In this document: positions 7,527 through 15,059 of the stretch, piece after piece
Numbering within the stretch: the first letter of the stretch is position 1
Layout of the letters: every line of letters starts with the position of its first letter
Assembly (NCBI GenBank): GCA_900316365.1
Contig: ONCO01000001.1
Location: 1-64,000 of the forward strand
Source: an uncultured Erysipelotrichaceae bacterium
Lineage (GTDB): Bacteria > Bacillota_I > Bacilli_A > RFN20 > CAG-826
DNA length: 64,000 bases
Reading direction: 5' to 3'
The notes under the pieces: generated by a model
What the model saw: the letters and a program-made list of their open reading frames with translations, nothing else
What the model was told of the DNA's origin: nothing
Databases searched by the model: none
Made by a program: the position numbers and the translations under genes

Positions 7527-8484
7527 CGAGAGATTAAAAGAATTCGTGGAAGCTTCTTTCCTTAAGCCTCTCCTCTTTAAAAAAGGCGTGACTGATATCT
7601 CCTATAACGGCGAGGAACTCTTTTATGAGACTAACCTCGAAGGCAGGAAGAAGGCGCGTCTTGAGGTCGATAGGAAAACAGTAGGCGACTTCCTAAGGCA
7701 AATCGCCAATTACGGCGAGAAGCAATTCTCCTTCAGCGAGCCGTTTTTAGACCTCTCCTTTTCCCGTTATAGGCTTAACGCCGCCTTCACGAATATCGTG
7801 AGGGTCAAAGACGGCAGGAGCTATTCCTTTTCCCTCCGAATCCTCGGTGAGCAAAGCGTCATCAAGGACAATTCCCCCTTCTTTGAAGGGGAAGCCAGGG
7901 AAATATTGGTCAAGGCCATCAATAACGGCGAATCAATCGTTATCGGTGGCATCACCTCCAGCGGAAAAACCGAACTCCAGAAATACCTCTTATTGCACCT
8001 AAAGGAGGCGACTAGAGTCATCGTCGTCGATAACCTCCAAGAATTAGAAAGGATCCGTGGGGCATCCGGGATTGATCTAACCTCCTGGCAGGTCGATGAA
8101 AGATATAACGCCTCCACCTATTCCTCGCTTATTAGAAACGCCTTAAGGAACTGTCCTGATTTGATTGTCGTCGCCGAGGCCAGGGGCGCGGAGATGAATG
8201 AAGCCATCACTTCCGTTTCTTCAGGGCACCCCATCCTCATGACTATCCACTCAAAGGATTTGGTGTCCATGCCAGAACGAATGGTTAGGCTAGCCCTATT
8301 AGGCGGTCAAAGAATCCTTAGGGAAGAACTCCTTGAGGAGGTCTATCACCATTTCACCATCTTTGTTTATCTGGCCAAGAAGATAAAAGAGGATGGGACC
8401 ATCTTCCGTTATGTCCAAAGCATAGGAAGGCTGAACGAGAAAGAGATGAAGATGGACATCATCTACGAAAGGAAGGACGTATGA
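7519..8484 (+). CDS. tadA: TadA/CpaF-family secretion ATPase
   Basis: Cytoplasmic hexameric ATPase of the type II/IV secretion superfamily that drives pilus assembly or secretion. The 321 residues include an N-terminal domain (FLRQIANYGEKQFSFSEPFL, then RLNAAF) and the P-loop GGITSSGKTE (residues 142-151). An Asp box/Walker B follows (NCPDLIVVAEARGAEM), and the His box reads SSGHPILMTIHSKD. It is shorter than most CpaF proteins (about 400 or more), as the N-terminal extension is small. The start is set at 7519 because ATG there opens the conserved part; a longer in-frame start at 7462 would lie deep in the preceding gene. Overlaps both neighbours, so it is strictly cotranscribed. Confidence 0.88.
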   Translation: MNDERLKEFVEASFLKPLLFKKGVTDISYNGEELFYETNLEGRKKARLEVDRKTVGDFLRQIANYGEKQFSFSEPFLDLSFSRYRLNAAFTNIVRVKDGRSYSFSLRILGEQSVIKDNSPFFEGEAREILVKAINNGESIVIGGITSSGKTELQKYLLLHLKEATRVIVVDNLQELERIRGASGIDLTSWQVDERYNASTYSSLIRNALRNCPDLIVVAEARGAEMNEAITSVSSGHPILMTIHSKDLVSMPERMVRLALLGGQRILREELLEEVYHHFTIFVYLAKKIKEDGTIFRYVQSIGRLNEKEMKMDIIYERKDV

Positions 8485-9197
8485 TCGACGCGTTTATCCT
8501 CCTTTTGCCTTGCTCCTTTGGCCTACTCGCCTTTTGGCTAAGCGATAACTTAATCATCGCCATTTCGATTGCCTTAATTTACCTACTTTCCGCCTTCTTT
8601 TTGCTTAAGCCTTGGATGAAGTCTCTCTACGAGAGAAGGCGTAAAAGGAAGGAGAGTTTCCGTTTTATCTCCTCCTTCGTTATCTCTTTGGCCTTAACCG
8701 GTTCCTTGGAGAAAAGCTATGACGGGGCGATAAGCGACGCTTCAGGCGAATTTGGCTCAGTGGTCAAAGGCATAGAAAGCGAGGCCGTCAGAGACCGCAT
8801 CGTCTATCTCAATAACTATTTCGAGATGGAGAGCTACCGCATGTTCTTAAGTCTCTATTCCTTATATGAGGCCCAAGGCGGGGACCTCCTTGATATCTCC
8901 AAAGGGCTTCTAGACGAATTAACAAGAATCGAAGAAAGCGAGAATGCGATTGAAAAGGAGGGGAAGGCCTCAATGAGGGAGTACCTCATCATGTGGGTAA
9001 TCTCCCTGGGCATCTTCTCTTTCCTTCGCCTTGGCTTAGCCAACTTCTATGACGCCTTGGAGAAGAACCCATTCTTCCTTTGCTCCATCTCCATCTTCTT
9101 CGCTTTCTTCTTAGGCTCGATCCTTTTCTATTTCTACGTCTATTCCGGTAAGCCGAAGCTCTCATTCAGGAGGAAAAAGCATGAAGAAAAGAAATGA
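8481..9197 (+). CDS. TadB-like inner-membrane platform protein
   Basis: A 238-residue membrane protein with two N-terminal hydrophobic segments (about 3-45), a cytoplasmic helical domain (50-155) and two C-terminal segments (about 165-220). This matches the T2SF/TadB arrangement in which the platform couples the ATPase to pilin extrusion. Recognition rests on topology, length and position right after TadA (4-base overlap) more than on sequence. The cytoplasmic part contains SFVISLALTGSLEKSYDGAI, resembling the start of a T2SF domain. It overlaps the TadC-like gene by 17 bases. Confidence 0.72.
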   Translation: MIDAFILLLPCSFGLLAFWLSDNLIIAISIALIYLLSAFFLLKPWMKSLYERRRKRKESFRFISSFVISLALTGSLEKSYDGAISDASGEFGSVVKGIESEAVRDRIVYLNNYFEMESYRMFLSLYSLYEAQGGDLLDISKGLLDELTRIEESENAIEKEGKASMREYLIMWVISLGIFSFLRLGLANFYDALEKNPFFLCSISIFFAFFLGSILFYFYVYSGKPKLSFRRKKHEEKK

Positions 9198-9849
9198 GAT
9201 GTGGGACGCGCTTGGGCTAGACCCAAAGAAAGAATATGCGAAGCTCTTTGCTTTGGAGTTTCTTTTAATCGCGATCGCTATCGGAAGCTATCTCTATCTA
9301 AGACGTATCTTCATCCTTCCGGGCGTGGCCATCTTCGCCTTGGTATTCGGCTTCTTCTATTTCAGCCGTTACGACATCTTGCTTAAGGAAAAAGAACAAA
9401 GGGCGACGGACCAATTCGTCGAAAGCTTTACCTATTTCTCGATCTATATCAGCAATGGCTATAACGTTTACCGCGCCTTAGAGGAGGCGTCGTTATTATC
9501 CCAAAGCGACATCAAGCCATATTTCGATGAACTGCTTGATGGCATAGATAACGATAAGAGCCTCGCCCCGTTTCTAGCTTTCTCCAAACATTTCTCCTCC
9601 CTATCCATAAAGGAGGTCATGTTAAGCGTCTATCAGATGGTCGATGAAGGTGGTGGAATGGCCCATATCAGGCAATTCGAAAGCCTCTTCGCCTCCTTCA
9701 GCGAGGAACGCCATCTCTTAGAGAGGGAGAGGAAGAAAAAGACCTTAGGGAACATGCAGGCCTTCCCGCTTATCGGAAGTGGGCTAACCATGCTTACCTT
9801 AACGGCCTCTTTAGTCATCATCATGGGGAGTATCTACAATGTCTTATAA
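9181..9849 (+). CDS. TadC-like inner-membrane platform protein
   Basis: A 222-residue membrane protein with two hydrophobic segments near the N-terminus (about 20-60), a cytoplasmic domain with FVESFTYFSIYISNGYNVYR, and a C-terminal hydrophobic segment (about 195-220). In Tad systems TadB and TadC are paralogous T2SF-type platform proteins, and this one fits the TadC place. It overlaps the previous gene by 17 bases and the next by 11 bases. Such overlaps throughout 6049-10186 show one transcription unit. Confidence 0.7.
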   Translation: MKKRNEMWDALGLDPKKEYAKLFALEFLLIAIAIGSYLYLRRIFILPGVAIFALVFGFFYFSRYDILLKEKEQRATDQFVESFTYFSIYISNGYNVYRALEEASLLSQSDIKPYFDELLDGIDNDKSLAPFLAFSKHFSSLSIKEVMLSVYQMVDEGGGMAHIRQFESLFASFSEERHLLERERKKKTLGNMQAFPLIGSGLTMLTLTASLVIIMGSIYNVL

Positions 9850-10186
9850 GTTCTCATTGCTCCTATCGATGTTTTTCTTAGTTCAGGTGTTTTTATACGC
9901 CGGGGACTTAGCTTGCATCGAATCGATACATAGTCAGCTAGACGCCATCTCGCTTACCGCTTCATATCAAATATCGATGCAAGGCGGGCTGAACGATAGC
10001 ATTGCCAAATTCGTCTACGAAGAAGCGAAGGCGAAGATCTATTACACCGACGATAAACAGTCATACAAAGCCTATGGGGAATCGGTCTCTTTTTATGTGA
10101 GCCGCGATTACATCCCATTCGTTATCTCAGATAAGGCGATCGCCATCACCGTCAGACGCAGCGCGGTGATCGGCTATTTCCAATGA
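9839..10186 (+). CDS. Small single-TM pseudopilin-like protein
   Basis: A 115-residue protein with an N-terminal hydrophobic helix (SLLLSMFFLVQVFLYAGDLA, residues 6-25) and a soluble C-terminal domain. The TM is followed by CIESIHSQLDAISLTASYQI, an amphipathic extension of the helix as in pilin-like subunits. No family recognised. Placed between TadC and the short pilin gene, it could be a minor pilin or a TadE/F analogue. Its start overlaps the end of the TadC gene by 11 bases. Confidence 0.6.
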   Translation: MSYKFSLLLSMFFLVQVFLYAGDLACIESIHSQLDAISLTASYQISMQGGLNDSIAKFVYEEAKAKIYYTDDKQSYKAYGESVSFYVSRDYIPFVISDKAIAITVRRSAVIGYFQ

Positions 10187-10204
10187 AAGAAAGGAGGTGG
10201 AGTT

Positions 10205-10354
10205 ATGGGAGAAATCAAAGGGCAGCTTCTCGGCATCATTCTCGTTCTTACCATTTTCGCCCTCGTCGGCGGTGTCATGGTCAGTGCCTTTAATAGCAGC
10301 ACAAGCACTATCTCCAGCCGCATCGCGGCCGAGGATAACTGGGACGGAAAATAG
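10205..10354 (+). CDS. Candidate Flp-type pilin, 49 residues
   Basis: Short gene behind a very strong ribosome site (AAAGGAGGTG, about 10191-10200). The product is MGEIKGQLLG, then a hydrophobic helix (IILVLTIFALVGGVMVSAF, residues 11-29), then a polar, Ser/Thr-rich tail ending NWDGK. A leader of a few charged residues, a Gly before the hydrophobic helix and a very small mature part are typical of Flp pilins. The usual Glu at +5 of the mature helix is not seen, and no prepilin peptidase (TadV) gene is in the window. As last gene of the Tad-like operon with the best ribosome site, it is the likely major subunit. Confidence 0.6.
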   Translation: MGEIKGQLLGIILVLTIFALVGGVMVSAFNSSTSTISSRIAAEDNWDGK

Positions 10355-10370
10355 ACGAAAATTCTTCAAA

Positions 10371-10399
10371 TTGAAGGCCATGTGGCAACCTTCTATAAT
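10371..10399 (+). promoter_or_regulatory. Promoter of acpP
   Basis: TTGAAG (10371-10376), 17-base spacer, TATAAT (10394-10399). This gives acpP its own promoter, separate from the pilus operon, with a leader of about 18 bases. Confidence 0.75.
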
Positions 10400-10423
10400 A
10401 GTTGGGCGAGGTAATACCAACAT

Positions 10424-10657
10424 ATGGCCGGAAAACAAATCGAACAAATCAAAAAATTATTCTGCGAAAGACTTGCTGTCGCCAATCTTGATGAGAACAA
10501 ATCCCTCGAAGAACTTGGCTTGGACAGCTTAGACGTCGTCGATATGTGCTTAGACGTCGAAGATAAATTCGGCGTGCATTTCGAGACTGAGGAACTCGTG
10601 GCCTTCAAGACCGTGAAAGACCTCTTTGAGGCGATCGAAAAGAAACTCGGCGAATAA
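10424..10657 (+). CDS. acpP: Acyl carrier protein
   Basis: Carries growing acyl chains on 4'-phosphopantetheine in fatty acid synthesis. The 77 residues match the family length. The attachment serine is S35 in LGLDSLDVVDM, and the helix following it (DVEDKFGVHFETEEL) is the acidic partner-binding surface. It has its own promoter (10371-10399) and a terminator directly behind, so it is monocistronic. No other fatty-acid gene is adjacent; such isolated acpP copies are common in this group of bacteria. Confidence 0.93.
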   Translation: MAGKQIEQIKKLFCERLAVANLDENKSLEELGLDSLDVVDMCLDVEDKFGVHFETEELVAFKTVKDLFEAIEKKLGE

Positions 10658-10670
10658 GAAATTGATACGA

Positions 10671-10699
10671 AAGAGGCGGCGTCGTACCGCCTCTTTTTG
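10671..10699 (+). terminator. Terminator of acpP
   Basis: AAGAGGCGG, 7-base loop, CCGCCTCTT, then TTTG. Confidence 0.93.
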
Positions 10700-10782
10700 T
10701 TTCCTAAGATAATGCGTCATTTTTTTGTTGCAAAGGCGCTTTCATTACACTATTATTTGTCATGCGCTTCAAAGCGCAACGC

Positions 10783-10857
10783 GCGCACTTAGCTCAGCGG
10801 TAGAGCAATCGGCTGTTAACCGATCGGTCGGAGGTTCGAACCCTCTAGTGCGCGCCA
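10783..10857 (+). tRNA. tRNA-Asn (GTT)
   Basis: Complete cloverleaf, 75 bases. Acceptor GCGCACT pairs with AGTGCGC, followed by G and an encoded CCA. The D arm AGCTCAGCGGTAGAGC and T arm GAGGTTCGAACCCTC are standard. The anticodon loop CTGTTAA reads GTT. Confidence 0.96.
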
Positions 10858-10859
10858 CT

Positions 10860-10936
10860 GGCCCGTTGGAGAAGCGGCTTAACTCACATGCCTTTCACGC
10901 ATGCATTCACGCGTTCGAATCGCGTACGGGTCACCA
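10860..10936 (+). tRNA. tRNA-Glu (TTC)
   Basis: Complete cloverleaf, 77 bases, two bases after tRNA-Asn. Acceptor GGCCCGT pairs with ACGGGTC, then A and encoded CCA. The anticodon loop CTTTCAC reads TTC in the stem CATGC/GCATG. Its last base begins the 42-bp repeat that is found again at 18677. Confidence 0.95.
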
Positions 10937-10977
10937 ACTTAGTTAAATGGGATTGATACAATGTGTCAGTCCTTTTA
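10936..10977. repeat. Direct repeat at tRNA-Glu 3' end (left boundary of island)
   Basis: AACTT, 9 variable bases, GGATTGATA, 3 variable bases, TGTGTCAGTCCTTTTA. The same pattern with identical spacing occurs at 18677-18718. Start coincides with the last base of tRNA-Glu. It includes the tRNA terminator, so it could be either an att-like duplication or a reused terminator. Confidence 0.55.
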
Positions 10978-10985
10978 TTTTTTTG
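10950..10985 (+). terminator. Terminator of the tRNA-Asn/tRNA-Glu unit
   Basis: GGATTGATA, loop CAATG, TGTCAGTCC (9 pairs with two G-U), then TTTTATTTTTTTG. Confidence 0.8.
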
Positions 10986-10998
10986 TTATCATGTGTAT

Positions 10999-11550
10999 AT
11001 GAAAAAAAGTATTAAAGCTTTGTTATATATTCAAATGATATTAGTCCTTGTTGGTCTGCTTACCCAACTTGGGTTATTTATCTTTGCCATTGCGAACAAC
11101 TTAAACGCTCTAATGATTGTTAGCTATGGTGTTTTACTGTTGGCCCATGTCGGAGCGATAGTGTACGGCATTATTGGATATAAGAGAGGCCCAATTAGAT
11201 ACATTCTTCTTGTATCATCATTCCTTTTAGCTATTTTGTTAAACATCATTTTGCCATTTAGAGATATTCCTCAAAGAATCTCGTTAGTGTTATTGTTCGG
11301 ACTCATGTCTGTATTCATGCTCAAACAAGATGATTATAAGTTTACTAACTACTTGATTTTGGTTGCAGTAGTAGTGGCGTTATTCTTCTCTATTTATTCT
11401 TCAATCAATGCGAATCCTAACGCTTTAGGGGATGTTAAATATAAAGAATTAGCAACAGTGTTCATGTATTTATCCATCTTTGCCCCTGTGATGTTCGTTG
11501 GTTTCTTTGGCGTCTCTTATAACGCTAAAAAGAGCTTAAAAAGCTATTAA
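10999..11550 (+). CDS. Hypothetical polytopic membrane protein
   Basis: A 183-residue, very hydrophobic protein with five to six predicted membrane helices (starting IKALLYIQMILVLVGLLTQL) and short loops. No family recognised. It is AT-richer than its neighbours (codons such as tta, ata, aat dominate), which together with its place directly behind tRNA-Glu suggests acquired DNA. The start is set at 10999; there is no ribosome site, but TATCAT lies 6 bases upstream, so a leaderless mRNA is likely. A strong terminator follows at 11626. Confidence 0.65.
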   Translation: MKKSIKALLYIQMILVLVGLLTQLGLFIFAIANNLNALMIVSYGVLLLAHVGAIVYGIIGYKRGPIRYILLVSSFLLAILLNIILPFRDIPQRISLVLLFGLMSVFMLKQDDYKFTNYLILVAVVVALFFSIYSSINANPNALGDVKYKELATVFMYLSIFAPVMFVGFFGVSYNAKKSLKSY

Positions 11551-11625
11551 AGAAATAGCGTTCGGTCTGTGATTGTTGGTGTTCGGTTGTATCAAAACAC
11601 TGAAACCCTGCCAGTTAGAGATTCA

Positions 11626-11657
11626 AAGCCTTGATATGAAATATCAGGGCTTTTTTT
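11626..11657 (+). terminator. Terminator
   Basis: AAGCCTTGATAT, loop GAA, ATATCAGGGCTT (12 pairs) and a run of T. An upstream AAACCCTG (11613-11620) could compete for the 3' arm. The preceding bases (CACTGAAACCCTG) resemble those before the terminator at 18668. Confidence 0.85.
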
Positions 11658-11778
11658 GTGCATCGGTTCGATCGCTAGAGTTTGATCGCCTTTTTTTGCT
11701 ATCATAAAGGCAACCAAGAAACATAGAAAAAACAAAAAGTCTTTACGCTTTTTCTTGATTTAGAGACAGGAGGTTTTT

Positions 11779-12633
11779 ATGGCAAGAGAAGATGACATCA
11801 CAAATCGCGGAAGCGATACGCCGGCGAAGGTCGGCGCGATCATAAACACCGTGGCGGCGATTATCATTACTCCGGTTTATGGGATTGTGCTGGGGCAGCT
11901 TCCTCTGGGCATTGTTGTCCCTAAGTTCGTGGATGTGATCGTTGCGATTTTAGACGTTGCCGTTTTATTCGAGGCAATCATGGGGTGGATCATCTACAAA
12001 CGCTGGATGAAGACTTCGGCTACCTGGCCGTATAAGTGGTTAAGGGTCATGGGCTTTATCCCGTTTGGCTTTATCACTTACCTCATCGCCGCTAAAGAGT
12101 GGCTGATAGATTATCGTTTCTGCTATCAAGGCGGTAGAGAAGAGCTTGCCGCTAGAAATAAGGCTTTTCGAGCAAGGCAAGCCGCCGAAGAGGAAGAAAG
12201 AAAACGTAAAGAAGCCGCTTTTAGGGCGACTCCAGAAGGGCGGAGACTCACTGAGAAAGAAGATCAAATTAGGTACTTCTCTGACTCTGTGAAATCCTTA
12301 TGCGAAAACGGTTCTTGGAATTACAGTAAAGATGTGGCAACTTCGCCTGCAATTTTTGATTTAAGGTTTAAGGGCGTTGATTTGGATGAAAAATCCGGAA
12401 CCATCTATATTTACTTCGAATCCGAAATCAACTTGTATATCCCAATTGATTCGGCGGGCTCTCGAGTTAAAGTTGAGTACGACTGCAGATCCTTCTGCAA
12501 AGGGCGAGCGACTAAATTCGCTTCACGCGTTCGCGAGGAGATTCTGCCAGAATACCAAAGAGGCTCGGTTGGGTATTATTTCTCTCGGTTTCAAAAAGTG
12601 GAAAGCCTCATCAAATTCCGTGTCAAAAAATAG
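11779..12633 (+). CDS. Hypothetical membrane protein with C-terminal soluble domain
   Basis: A 284-residue protein. Two to three hydrophobic helices lie at about residues 18-65 and 88-105, then a charged coiled-coil stretch (RQAAEEEERKRKEAAF, about 130-150), then a soluble domain of about 120 residues rich in beta strands (IYIYFESEINLYIPI). No known family. It starts 7 bases after AGGAGG. The PD-(D/E)XK gene follows 47 bases later with its own ribosome site and no terminator between, so they may be cotranscribed. A membrane-sensor plus nuclease pairing would fit a defence role, but that is speculation. Confidence 0.65.
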   Translation: MAREDDITNRGSDTPAKVGAIINTVAAIIITPVYGIVLGQLPLGIVVPKFVDVIVAILDVAVLFEAIMGWIIYKRWMKTSATWPYKWLRVMGFIPFGFITYLIAAKEWLIDYRFCYQGGREELAARNKAFRARQAAEEEERKRKEAAFRATPEGRRLTEKEDQIRYFSDSVKSLCENGSWNYSKDVATSPAIFDLRFKGVDLDEKSGTIYIYFESEINLYIPIDSAGSRVKVEYDCRSFCKGRATKFASRVREEILPEYQRGSVGYYFSRFQKVESLIKFRVKK

Positions 12634-12680
12634 CGGTTTTTCAGTAACACAATATAAAATTAATCGAAGGAGTCGTAGTT

Positions 12681-13622
12681 ATGGACTTTGAATTGGCTTA
12701 CATCGCTGAACGCGATACAGATTTCGCTCTCATGAGAGAGGCGAGTCTATCAAAAGAGGTGCAGAACCTCTTCTTAAGAAAGGTCGGGGAATCAGGGACC
12801 TTGGTAAAAATAATCCATTCATTGACTCAAGAGGAAGAACCGGGAAAAGTCGGCGAGTCTGATGTTGTTTTAATTTTTGAAAGACCAGATAAGAGCCGTT
12901 TTGCTATTTTCATTGAGGATAAAATTGCGGCAAGCGCCCAGCCAAGACAAAGAGAGAGGTATGAGCTAAGGGCGCCTAAATTAGAAACCGAATTGGGCTT
13001 AAAAGGCCATCATGTCGTTCTATTTGCCCCTAAAAAATACCTGGATAAAGAAACTTCTCAAGATTATAAATTACAAATTTCCCACGAAAGCGTCGTTGAT
13101 TTATGCGTCGATGAATTAGATAAAAAGGTCTTAAGCGACTCTTGCAAAGTAAAACAACACGGCAAAACACAAATAGATTATCAAATCACCGATTTTTGGA
13201 ACCATCTTATCGATTATATAGGCGATTATCATGTTGATTTGGCGTTTACAAAAGACAAGGTGGATAGGGGGCCAAACTCTTATTGGCCTGAATTCGGTAC
13301 CAGTTTGAAGGGCGTTGCTGTTGTGTATAAATCGGACCAAAACGTTGTTGACCTCACGTTTAATAAAATGGCCACGAAAAGAATCAACATCATTACGATA
13401 TTCGAAACCATCGGTATTGATCCTGGAGATAGATATTTTACGGACGTCGGGGAGAGCTTGGCTTTAAGAAAGAATCTGTTGGGCGATGCGAAAATCGACT
13501 TCAGAAAACCTTTCGATGCCCAAAAAGACAATGTGGACAAGGTTATCGACGAAGTCCGCAAGATGGTCGAGATGGCTAGAAAGATCGGAAATAGCAAATA
13601 TTCGTCTATCTTTGCTCAATAA
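12681..13622 (+). CDS. PD-(D/E)XK-superfamily nuclease-like protein
   Basis: A 313-residue protein whose N-terminal third carries the PD-(D/E)XK core: D61 in GESDVVLIFE, then E79 and K81 in FAIFIEDKI, followed by a Gln/Arg-rich helix (QPRQRERYE) as in RecB-like and restriction-type nucleases. The C-terminal 150 residues are unfamiliar. Such proteins occur as stand-alone genes in defence islands of many bacteria. It has an AAGGAG site 8 bases before the ATG. It sits in the repeat-bounded segment with other orphan genes. DNA cleavage is inferred from the motif; substrate and partner are unknown. Confidence 0.72.
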   Translation: MDFELAYIAERDTDFALMREASLSKEVQNLFLRKVGESGTLVKIIHSLTQEEEPGKVGESDVVLIFERPDKSRFAIFIEDKIAASAQPRQRERYELRAPKLETELGLKGHHVVLFAPKKYLDKETSQDYKLQISHESVVDLCVDELDKKVLSDSCKVKQHGKTQIDYQITDFWNHLIDYIGDYHVDLAFTKDKVDRGPNSYWPEFGTSLKGVAVVYKSDQNVVDLTFNKMATKRINIITIFETIGIDPGDRYFTDVGESLALRKNLLGDAKIDFRKPFDAQKDNVDKVIDEVRKMVEMARKIGNSKYSSIFAQ

Positions 13623-13764
13623 CTTCTTTCAGTTGGCACTATGAGGCGTTCGACCGCATCAAAACGTTGTAAGCCGGCCAACAGACAAAAACAGGGTTGA
13701 TGCGATTACGTCTGCCCTTTTTATAGCCAAAAAGGTTTTGTATAATCCACTTTGAGGTATTTTC

Positions 13765-14781
13765 ATGAAAAGGATTGCGAAGTTTTTCTTTTTTCCAATG
13801 ATGGCGATCGGCCTTGCTGGCTGCGGTTTCCTTGGCGAGATGTTCGGTGGAGACACCGACAACATCCATAAGCAGTCATACGAACCGATCACCGGCAAAT
13901 TCGTTTTGCATGACGCCACAGACAAGAGATTAGAGAATCCTGACGCCTATTTCGAATTCGATGGCAGCAAGGGCAATTTCTCCATGAAATACTACGAAAA
14001 CGGCGTCCTCAAAAGAGAAGGCCAATTCAACCGCGTAGTCACCTACGAGAACTACATCGGTAAGATCAAAGACAATCTGCATTTCAACATCAAGATCGGA
14101 GATGCCACCGAGCATATCGGCACTTACACAGAGTCCTTAGACCCGATCGACCAATTTAGGATTCTAGAGGAATACACCGGCGCAGAAACGAAGTTCTATT
14201 ACTCTGAGCTCCCGTATATCATCGGAACATACGTGAGGGAGGGGAAAGAATATAAGCAAGAGTCCAAGACTGATGCGGAGACGGATTATTCGATCCCAAC
14301 CGTTGAGAATTTCACCTGCCTCCTTAATGGCAAATACGCTTTAGACGAAGATACGTATTTCTATTTCATCTACCCATATAAGAATGATTATTACGCGAAG
14401 GCGTACTTCCAATACTTTTCCCCGGACTTAGAGAAGCCTCTTGAAGGCTTTGTGGCTGGCAGAACCTATACTAACATCGGCAGCAATACCGAAATGATAT
14501 TCACCTATTCCCGCCAGGTATCGATGTATAAGGCCGGTGGCAAAACGGACGAAGGTGGAATGTATTTCGGCTATTACTCCATCGGTAGCGATGACCGTCT
14601 AAAAGAGCATTGGGGCACCGTGGATTATCAAGACGGAGTCCTCAATTCCTTCTCCTTTGAGCATCTATCGAGAACCTGGACGGATGAGGAAATGGATAAG
14701 TGGACCAAGGACCTCGACTATAGGCTCCCAGACCCAATATATTACGAATACGTCGGAGGGACTTACTCCAAAGCCCAATGA
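13765..14781 (+). CDS. Hypothetical lipoprotein
   Basis: A 338-residue exported lipoprotein: signal peptide MKRIAKFFFFPMMAIGLAGC with the lipobox Cys at residue 20. The mature part is rich in Tyr, Asp and Glu and is predicted to be beta-structured (for example GKFVLHD, FEFDGSKGNF, KYALDEDTYFYFIYPY). No domain recognised. Promoter: TATAAT at 13738-13743, with TGAGGT as ribosome site. It is one of four consecutive lipoprotein genes of the segment (with 15060, 16638 and 17314), which share the signal type but no visible sequence similarity. Confidence 0.7.
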   Translation: MKRIAKFFFFPMMAIGLAGCGFLGEMFGGDTDNIHKQSYEPITGKFVLHDATDKRLENPDAYFEFDGSKGNFSMKYYENGVLKREGQFNRVVTYENYIGKIKDNLHFNIKIGDATEHIGTYTESLDPIDQFRILEEYTGAETKFYYSELPYIIGTYVREGKEYKQESKTDAETDYSIPTVENFTCLLNGKYALDEDTYFYFIYPYKNDYYAKAYFQYFSPDLEKPLEGFVAGRTYTNIGSNTEMIFTYSRQVSMYKAGGKTDEGGMYFGYYSIGSDDRLKEHWGTVDYQDGVLNSFSFEHLSRTWTDEEMDKWTKDLDYRLPDPIYYEYVGGTYSKAQ

Positions 14782-14785
14782 GTGA

Positions 14786-14977
14786 TTCGGGCCCCGTGAT
14801 CGCGGCGGCGAGCATCCAAGCAACCACCAAAAGCATTCAGACGAATATAAACTTAGCGACCCTTCCTCCGGGCTTTATGTCACCTCTTTTGAAGTGCGGG
14901 AAACAGTCGACGCAGCGGCTTGGAACTTTTATTTCAGCGCATTCGGATTCACGGTCAGTTACAGAGCGATCGCATAA
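14786..14977 (+). pseudogene. Possible remnant of a coding region without start codon
   Basis: An open frame of 63 codons follows the lipoprotein stop in another phase. Its second half looks protein-like (SSGLYVTSFEVRE, TVDAAAWNFYFSAFGF), but it has no ATG or ribosome site. It may be the 3' end of a decayed gene. A competing 86-codon frame (14778-15038) looks less protein-like. Confidence 0.25.
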
Positions 14978-15059
14978 AAAGAGCTTCTTTGATAGCAAGT
15001 GCCATGAGCTTCTATCATTTTGTGTTCAAAAATCTTAATTACTGTTGTTTAATAAAGAT

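Noticed and set aside
14778-15038. 86-codon frame after the 13765 lipoprotein
   Set aside because: No ribosome site and protein-unlike composition; the other phase (14786-14977) looks more like a coding remnant.
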